Assembly (NCBI GenBank): GCA_016927125.1
Contig: JAFGNG010000006.1
Span: forward strand, 1 to 6,034
DNA: 6,034 nt
Direction: 5' to 3'
Source: Planctomycetota bacterium
GTDB lineage: Bacteria; Planctomycetota; SZUA-567; JAFGNG01
Part shown: one piece after another, positions 5,429-6,034 of the stretch
Layout of the letters: the number at the start of each line of letters is the position of its first letter
Numbering within the stretch: position 1 is the stretch's first letter
Position numbers and translations under genes: made by a program
The notes under the pieces: generated by a model
Databases searched by the model: none
The model's input: only the letters and a program-made list of their open reading frames with translations
What the model was told of the DNA's origin: nothing

Positions 5429-6034
5429 TCACCGCAACTTATCCACATCATAATAGAAGTGGCGCCAGGCGTCCTGGTCCTTGAATTTACCTCGGCCAAT
5501 GGCGACTGCCAGCATGCGCTTGGCGGCGCCAAAGCGCGATAACATGCCGAACTTGCGGCAGCAGATGGTCAAGGGCCCCTTGAGGTTGACGAACTTCTGC
5601 CCGCGCGCCTTCGCCAACTTCTTCAAGCGGAAGGCGAATTCGACATCCTCCGCCGCGTAGTACTCTTCATTAAATCCGCCCAGCTCGATAAAATCCTTAC
5701 GGCGCAGGTAAAACAGCCCCGCGCCGATGCCCGTGACCCAGGCGAAGGTATGCCAGATCCCGAGCGCGAAGCGTGTCTCCAGATTCTTCAAATCCACGTC
5801 CGCGTCGCAGCCGCCGCCGATGATCTTCTCGTCCGAGAGGTTGTGATAAATCTCGCAGAAGAGGTTTTCGGGAAAGAGCGACTTGTCCGAATCGACGAAG
5901 GCGATGAGCTCACCAGTGGCTGCCTTCGCCCCGGCATTACGCACCGACGCCATCTGGTGGCGCTCGGTGTAGCTCACCACCTCGCAGTCGTACTCCCAGG
6001 CGATCTCGGCGGTGCGGTCGGTGGAGTCGTTGTC
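5429..6034 (-). CDS. Family 2 glycosyltransferase, 3' part (5' end outside window)
   Basis: GT2 enzymes move a sugar from a nucleotide-sugar donor to an acceptor at the cytoplasmic face of the membrane, usually in polysaccharide or glycolipid assembly. The frame is open to the window edge, giving the last 201 residues. It begins with DNDSTDRTAEIA, the end of the classic donor-binding VDNxSTDxT motif, so only the first few dozen residues are missing. RNAGAKAATGELIAFVDSD follows, with the metal-binding DSD at 48-50. Then come GAGLFYLRRKDFIELGGF and the acceptor-side AEDVEFAFRLKK motif. No membrane segment is evident in the visible part. An internal GTG at 5980 is not a credible start because the donor-binding motif lies upstream of it. 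Sugar and acceptor cannot be predicted. The C-terminus is duplicated at 5264-5337. Confidence 0.93.
   Translation of the reverse strand, partial: DNDSTDRTAEIAWEYDCEVVSYTERHQMASVRNAGAKAATGELIAFVDSDKSLFPENLFCEIYHNLSDEKIIGGGCDADVDLKNLETRFALGIWHTFAWVTGIGAGLFYLRRKDFIELGGFNEEYYAAEDVEFAFRLKKLAKARGQKFVNLKGPLTICCRKFGMLSRFGAAKRMLAVAIGRGKFKDQDAWRHFYYDVDKLR

Noticed and set aside
5274..5447. Two perfect DnaA-box sequences TTATCCACA at 5274-5282 and 5439-5447, hinting at a replication origin.
   Set aside because: Both are the same codons (Val-Asp-Lys) of the duplicated glycosyltransferase C-terminus. There is no box cluster, AT-rich unwinding region or replication gene nearby.

Overview
The window looks like chromosomal DNA from a Gram-negative bacterium of moderately high GC. 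It joins a core-metabolism block at the left, a repeat-rich accessory stretch in the middle, and a surface-polysaccharide-type gene entering from the right. The protein ending in a VPEPG motif, a hydrophobic helix and arginines (PEP-CTERM sorting signal) implies an exosortase system and an outer membrane. Such systems occur in planctomycete/verrucomicrobial-type phyla, several candidate phyla and some proteobacteria. The sequence alone does not settle the phylum.

Layout. Positions 1-888 (minus) hold the first 296 codons of thiC, cut by the window edge. Positions 961-2577 (minus) hold complete pyrG, 72 bp upstream of thiC in the same direction. A good sigma-70-type promoter for pyrG lies at 2706-2733, and a 67-bp palindromic repeat sits in the presumed pyrG leader. 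From about 2690 to 3508 there is no convincing gene, only short interspersed repeats, including an array of small tetraloop hairpins at 3116-3231. Positions 3509-4357 (plus) encode a secreted PEP-CTERM protein of unknown function. Nearly identical 58-bp direct repeats flank it. Positions 4551-5005 (minus) form a two-gene operon: an excisionase/MerR-like small helix-turn-helix protein overlapping by ATGA a small single-pass membrane protein with a coiled-coil tail. Its promoter has a perfect TATAAT and a palindrome in the spacer. Then come a MITE-like element with 15-bp perfect terminal inverted repeats (5150-5255), a short remnant of a second glycosyltransferase gene (5264-5337), a pair of GC-rich hairpins (5347-5418), and the 3' part of an intact family 2 glycosyltransferase (5429-6034, minus) that continues beyond the window.

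How it fits together. thiC and pyrG serve pyrimidine-moiety thiamin synthesis and CTP synthesis. The PEP-CTERM protein and the glycosyltransferase fit an exopolysaccharide/surface theme, but nothing here shows they work together. The most unusual points are the HTH/membrane-protein pair, the direct repeats bracketing the PEP-CTERM gene, and the duplicated glycosyltransferase 3' end with repeats between the copies. I see no CRISPR array, tRNA, rRNA, transposase or complete defence system.
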